Shown piece after piece: positions 58,926 through 64,000 of a stretch of DNA of 64,000 nucleotides; position 1 is the stretch's first letter, and every line of letters begins with the position of its first letter. The DNA comes from Glandiceps talaboti (lineage: Eukaryota; Hemichordata; Enteropneusta; Spengelidae), in contig NC_135560.1 of assembly GCF_964340395.1 (NCBI RefSeq), positions 7,494,598 through 7,558,597 of the forward strand, in the 5' to 3' direction. The translations under genes and the position numbers were made by a program. Below the pieces are notes generated by a model. The model saw only the letters and a program-made list of their open reading frames with translations. It had not been told where the DNA came from and did no database searches.

Positions 58926-59278
58926 TTTGCTATCAACTTTGTGTAATTTAGGGATGTGGGGAGGGGGATAAAATAGCACCTCGGTAACTTAGTAAACTTT
59001 GCAAAGAAGCTCCACTACACTTTACATGTGTCCAGCCATTTTTGGGATTTCCTGCAAGGGTTTATGGGAGAACCTGTGGTGGGTGATGACATCACATTCA
59101 GATCCTTACCAACCTCTTTGTCTTGACACTTGTAGTATTTGTATAAAAGACCTAAATAACCATGGCAACGAGCGTTGATTAGATTTATTGTATCAGGTCG
59201 CCCTTAAAAGTCCAAGATACTATGGCAATTGACATGTACATACTAATGATGTGTTGTACCTATTTGCTCTATTAACAG

Positions 59279-59359
59279 TTTGGAGTTGGTGATGACAGTG
59301 GGCAACTTTGTCTCTGGCAAATTGGCACTTTTGCTGCGGCAGGTCCTAAACCATACCTG
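59279..59359 (+). CDS. DMXL2: DMXL exon 12 (81 bp)
   Basis: Acceptor TTAACAG at 59272-59278 and donor CTG|GTAAGT. Phase 0-0. It encodes FGVGDDSGQLCLWQIGTF and AAAGPKPYL, completing the WD40 blade begun in exon 11. The exon is too short to stand out as an open frame. It is fixed by splice signals, phase and the G-x-G-D-x-x-G-x-L-x-L-W-Q pattern. Confidence 0.94.
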
Positions 59360-60250
59360 GTAAGTGAGCTCATGTTATTTGACACAACTTCATGAGACAC
59401 TGTTGTATAGTTACCATTGCAGTACTCCAGCTACACTCATTAATTCGGTAATTCTTATCTATAATAAGAGACAAGACATGAAACGAGACAACTAATAGTT
59501 TTTGTCATAGTGACACACAATTGTATGAAGGCAAATCTCAGGAGCATTTTTGTAATTATGCAGTCATACTTGCTGCATAATACCGTATGCAAGTAAGTTG
59601 TACACATTCAAAATGAAAATATGGGAACTATAGTCTGGTCATTCAATATTGTCATTATTTCTCCCAATTTAAGCTGTAATAGAATTTATTCTCATGTATT
59701 TTCCTATGTTCAGCCAGATTACTAGAATAGGGGTTTTCACAATTCCTTTGCACAACCTATTGAAAACACCCCTTATGTCACTTACAATTATTTTCCTCCA
59801 CTATAGACAAGGGTTTGTCACAGTTTGTCTCCAACTCTGATTGACAGGACCCCTTATGTCACTTATATTTTCTACAACTAAAAGAACAAAGGCCCCTTAT
59901 GTCACTTATATTTTATACAACTAAAAAAATTAAGGCCCATATGTCACTTATATTTTCTTTGATAAAGGAAAAAAACAGCCTCTCTTATGTCACATGTATG
60001 TTTTAATTAGTGACTTAAGGGTTTGTCTCATTGATCCGTAACTTATTGACAAGGTCCTGTATATAATTTATTATTATTTTCATCAACTATTGATGTAATG
60101 GTTTGTCACAATTCGTCAACAAATCGTATGGACCTCAGTTTAATGAAAAGAAAACCTAAAAGCTTGTACATCTCAATAACTGCACACACAAAAACATATT
60201 ACAGGACAAAAAACTGACGTAAAATTGATGTGTCTTTATTGTTTTTACAG
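59360..60250 (+). other. Intron 12
   Basis: It holds a loose tandem repeat (59755-59985) with ccccttatgtcacttatatt spaced at about 40-90 bases. Otherwise nothing recognised. Confidence 0.85.
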
Positions 60251-60395
60251 AGCTTGCAGTGTCACAACAAAACAATAACAGATTTTGTATTTGTTGGTTC
60301 ATCAAGTCTCCTTGCCACAGCTGGTTACTCCTCAGAGAGTAAAAATATCTGTTTGTGGGATACTCTGTTACCACGTCGCAACTCACTTGTGCAAG
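60251..60395 (+). CDS. DMXL2: DMXL exon 13
   Basis: Acceptor TTTACAG at 60244-60250 and donor CAAG|GTATGT. Enters in phase 0 and leaves in phase 1. It encodes SLQCHNKTITDFVFVGSSSL, then LATAGYSSESKNICLWDTLL and PRRNSLVQ. The QCHxKxxxDFxF...SSSLxATxG...NxCLWDTL pattern is a family signature. Confidence 0.96.
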
Positions 60396-60749
60396 GTATG
60401 TATCTGTTATATAAACCTGTGTCTCTCCTACAGGGTGGATCCCTGATTTTCTATTTTGGAGTTCAGGGTGGGTAAATGGGTGTGGAGGGTGTTGGGTAAT
60501 AGGTTAGATTGCTGGTTTGAAAGATTGTGTTGGGTTACCATGATTTTATTTATTTCACCAGATAACAAAACTAAGCTACACTTTCAAAGAACATACATAT
60601 GATACAAATATAGCAAAAAAGAATACATTGTTACATTGTTACAATATTAAATTTTTGACAGATTTCAAGGAGGAGACTATACATAAGCTGTGGTCTACAA
60701 ATAATTCATTAGCTAACTAAACACATTAATTATTTGATTGCATTTGTAT

Positions 60750-61345
60750 GGTAAAAATGGGTTGAAATTTGGTAACCCATACTTGACATGGGTAAACCCA
60801 GACCCGACATGGGTAAAAATGGGTTGACATGTGGTAACCCATACCTGACATGGTTAAAAATGAGTTGACGTGGTAGCCAATACCCGACATGGGTAAAATG
60901 GGTTGACATGTGGTAATTAACCCTGGGTAAAAATGCGTTGACATATGGTAACCCATACCTGATATGGGTAAAAATGGGTTGAAATTTGGTAACACATACT
61001 TGACATGGGTAAGAATGTGTTGACATGTGTTAACCCAGACCTGACGTGAATAAGAATAGGTTGACATGTGTTAACCCAGACCTGACATGGGTAAACATGG
61101 GTTGACATGTGTTAACCCATACCTGACATGGGTAAACATGGGTTGACATGTGTCAACCGATACTTGACATGGGTAAACATGGGTTGACATGTGTTAACCC
61201 AGACCTGACATGGGTAAACATGGGTTGACATGTGTTAACCCAGACCTGACATGGGTAAACATGGGTTGACATGTGTTAACCCAGACCTGACATGGGTAAA
61301 CATGGGTTGACATGTGTTAACCTAGCCCTGACATGGGTAAGAATG
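60750..61345. repeat. Minisatellite, ~41-bp unit, about 14 copies
   Basis: Unit: gacatgggtaaacatgggtt then gacatgtgttaacccagacct. The tail copies (61080-61320) are almost identical; the first copies are diverged. Each unit contains gggtt and aaccc in inverse order and can fold. Minus-strand frames that translate as repeated His/Val/Pro peptides are products of the repeat. Confidence 0.95.
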
Positions 61346-62564
61346 GATCAAAACACGTTAACTTAAGTCAATTGCAAGTGATGGTTAATTACATTCTGTA
61401 AGTAGTATACTACAAGTACCTGAATTGTGAATGTGCATCAATACAATTATGTCCAAAAGCACATACACTCAGCTCATGTCCCTTTAAGGCAAACAGAAAT
61501 GAAAAATATAAGTTTAAAAAAAAAAACTTGTACCAGCAATAACAGTGCATAATTTGTGTTTCAACTATTATTGTCAACAAAACAAAACCCTCAGAGGACT
61601 TATACAAACATTCAGTATGTCTCAAATCAGTAAGAATATATATTTATATTTAGAAATCTACCGTGCCAGCCAAGTTAGTATAGCATTTCAGGACTATTTG
61701 CAGTTTTCAACCTTGCATGTGCATAGAACGTGACTTCATACGCTATGTTAGAGTGTGGTACGCAGGACTCATTGATGAATGTGTTCACCAGATATCATCA
61801 ATACCACCATTTTACCTCATAAATAGTACATCATTGTTAATTGATGGACAGTCTTATCTCTGTATAATTTCCATTTCACCTTGTCTGCACGTGTGAAGAG
61901 CTTTCCAATTACCATAAGAGATAGCTGTATTACACTGAAAGCTGTCTGAGTGCTCACTCAAGGATTTGTTTCTTTTCAAGAGGATGTACAAAGGAACACT
62001 AAATAAAATGCATCTGTCCAATTCATATCCAGCCGTGAACTTCCAAAGTAAAGTGATTGAACTGTCAACTACACGTGTGAAATAGCATTCATAGCACGTG
62101 TGAAATAAGTTCTAGTTGCTTCAGGCTCATCTCATGGACTCAATTTGCAAGTAAAATTATAAACTGGTGAAACAACAAGGAATGGTGTCGTCATAACTCA
62201 TTAGGTTTCAATAACTCTCCATTATAGATGTGGACAATGTTTGATGTTGTCTATGTTTACATTCCGGTCTCTGATAGTTTACTTACTTTTTACTGCTAGC
62301 ATTATTTGCACATTGATTACATTGAGAATGACCTTGTTTGGGCTCACAATTGAAGCAGTTGAAACAGTGTTATTTGACACTTGATACCATCACTTTAAAT
62401 GATCGAGTAGTGTTACTCTCTAAAAATTGCTGTGTATGATTTAACAGATGAAGTTTGAATTGCCTCATTTGAGATACCAATCAGTAAAGAAAAGTAATGT
62501 TATAGATTTAGTCATTACAGCCATCATGGTCAGACACAATAAAACAGAAACACAATAAATCTAA

Positions 62565-62771
62565 CTTTATCTATCTATCTGTCTATATCTAGCTATCTAT
62601 CTCTATCTATCTATCTATCTATCCATCTCTATCTATCTATCTAACTATCTATCTATCTAACCATCTCTATCTATCTATCTGTATTTATCCATCTGTCTAT
62701 CTATCTATCTATCTATCTATCTATATCTATCTATCTATCTATCTATCTATATTTATTTATTTATCCATCTG

Positions 62772-62808
<37 letters not shown>

Positions 62809-62885
62809 ATTTATCCATGTCTATCTATCTATCTATCTATATCTATCTATCTATCTATTTATCTATCTATCTATCTTCTTTCTTT
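62565..62885. repeat. (ATCT)n compound microsatellite, ~320 bp
   Basis: tatc/atct units with interruptions (atcc, gtct, attt), ending in a cttt run 45 bases before the exon 14 acceptor. Confidence 0.97.
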
Positions 62886-62932
62886 CTTTCTTGAAACTCA
62901 AATACAGTGTTGTATTTTGACTATCCTTACAG

Positions 62933-63150
62933 CTTTCACCTGCCATGAAGGAGGATGTCACTGCCTTGTGTATGCTCCCCATCAACAGTTAATCATATCT
63001 GGAGGAAAGAAAGGTGACATTGCTATCTTTGATGTCCGGCAGCGCCAACTTCGACACACATTCCAAGCACATGATTCAGAAGTAAGATGTCTGGCCCTTG
63101 ATCCAACAGAGGAGTTTTTTGTGACAGGTTCTGCTGAAGGAGATATCAAG
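62933..63150 (+). CDS. DMXL2: DMXL exon 14
   Basis: Acceptor CTTACAG at 62926-62932 and donor AAG|GTAATT. Enters in phase 1 and leaves in phase 0. It encodes AFTCHEGGCHCLVYAPHQQL, IISGGKKGDIAIFDVRQRQL and HDSEVRCLALDPTEEFFVTG through GSAEGDIKV. These are two WD40 blades and among the best conserved parts of DMXL/Rav1. The protein should continue for roughly 80-100 residues in exons beyond the window. Confidence 0.96.
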
Positions 63151-64000
63151 GTAATTGTAACCAAATTAAAACCAGGTCATTGCAAGATTGAATATGTGCT
63201 TTGGGGACAAATTTCCCTGAAATGAAAATCAAAGTTCAAGCTCTCCAAACCTTTGCCATATGAATGCTTGTGCCTGGCTGTTTTGAGATAGTGAAAGAAA
63301 TTTTAAGGTCTTCTCATTTTCAGGGAAATTGACAATCTTTAATTTTCCGATTTATAGAGAATTCGGCAGCAATAGTGAATTCTAATATAAATTTGATCTC
63401 TTGAAATAATTTATTGGTGACTGTGATGTCTTTCTTCATTTTAACCTGGGTTGGAGTTAACTTGAATAAAGTACAAAAAATGTAAAACTTTCATTTCCTA
63501 AGTATATACTGTGTGAAAATAGGGCCATTGACATTCAGAATGTAGATACTCTATGACAAATTTGTGATCATGAAATGGCGAAATGACTGAATGAGATATG
63601 TAAAGTTTGGAAGTTTTTAGCACAACTGAACACTCATTTAAAAGTACTTCTGTAGGGCTACAGGCTGAGGCATCACAAAAAATTTCCCACAATTCGAAGT
63701 AAAGCAGGAAATTATTGTCTTGGCGTGACGTAACTACTGGCAAATATATAGGAGGCAAGCTTTGCACATGTCTTCTGTTCAACCTAGTAAAATGAAAAGT
63801 ATGCTAGTATTCGTGAGTCCAGCATTGCCACCAGTACGTTGTGCATATCCGCTACAAAATTATTCATTATTTCATTTTGCATGTCGCAGTTCTAGATCAG
63901 CTTTTTATTTCCGTTTCACAAAAGTCACCCTTCTGTAAAAAAAGATGCCAGACTTTTTTCAGCATATGCTGCCTTGCTTTCGAATACAGGTTAAATGTTT
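63151..64000 (+). other. Partial downstream intron
   Basis: Begins with GTAATT. No acceptor followed by the expected WD40 continuation was found before the window ends. No repeats recognised. Confidence 0.75.

Larger units (their letters stand above)
31001..59278 (+). other. Intron 11 (28.3 kb)
   Basis: Exons 11 and 12 join in phase 0 and continue one WD40 blade (NPQGNK then FGVGDDSGQLCLWQ), so no host coding is missing. It contains the LTR retrotransposon, the Harbinger-like element and many repeats listed below. Stretches where I see nothing I can name are 33620-34320, 34750-35550, 39960-40450, 44000-44690, 44940-45790, 46110-47040, 47160-48050 and 56480-57030. Confidence 0.88.
60396..62932 (+). 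other. Intron 13
   Basis: It contains the 41-bp minisatellite (60750-61345) and (ATCT)n microsatellite (62565-62885). I see nothing specific in 61350-62560 apart from a possible MITE relative near 62340-62390. Confidence 0.88.

Noticed and set aside
60726-61108. Minus-strand frames with repeated His/Val/Pro peptides
   Set aside because: Translation of the 41-bp minisatellite, open in more than one frame.

Overview
The window is a eukaryotic, intron-rich, AT-rich stretch from a marine-invertebrate-type genome. Almost all recognisable coding sequence belongs to one plus-strand gene, the orthologue of DMXL1/DMXL2 (rabconnectin-3 alpha, fly Rbcn-3A, yeast Rav1), which recruits and regulates the V-ATPase. 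Fourteen exons can be placed with GT/AG junctions and matching phases. The first is a 2.05 kb Rav1-type exon at 633-2683 and the last ends at 63150. They encode about 1,377 residues, the C-terminal part of the protein. The N-terminal half lies upstream and the last exons downstream. The host species is not determinable. A deuterostome (hemichordate, amphioxus or similar) is my best guess, from the conserved protein and from the Gmr1-like retrotransposon, a group described from deuterostomes.

Layout: 1-632 is an upstream intron. Exons at 633-9689 are closely spaced, with small minisatellites and MITEs between them. Intron 7 (9690-22499) is a nest of palindromic MITEs, two tRNA-headed SINEs and a ~150 bp satellite invaded by other repeats. 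Exons 8 and 9 (22500-22627, 25323-25521) precede an intron holding a broken mobile-element protein: a 2A-like ribosome-skipping peptide on the minus strand and, 0.5 kb away on the plus strand, a segment resembling a cysteine-protease domain. Exons 10 and 11 (30566-31000) begin the C-terminal WD40 repeats. Intron 11 (31001-59278) is 28.3 kb. It contains a PIF/Harbinger-like element with 85-bp TIRs and a TAA duplication, several palindromic MITEs, tandem repeats, and a young 6.6 kb Ty3/gypsy-type LTR retrotransposon. Exons 12-14 (59279-63150) finish the WD40 coding visible here.

The most interesting object is the LTR retrotransposon (49558-56184, 4-bp GTAG target duplication). Its pol order is protease, integrase, reverse transcriptase, RNase H, so integrase precedes RT as in Gmr1-like elements. 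A segment running from inside the 5' LTR into gag has been inverted in place, with microhomology at one junction and templated filler at the other. Two in-frame TAA codons interrupt an otherwise continuous pol frame. The LTRs differ at only three positions over about 673 compared bases, so the insertion is recent. Other points worth attention are a repeat family headed by a conserved hairpin, a four-copy TTAA-flanked palindromic MITE family, and a tandem pair of 51-bp hairpins near 43.1-43.4 kb.

No tRNA, rRNA, CRISPR or second host gene was recognised. All calls were made by eye from translation, splice signals and repeat comparison, without database searches.
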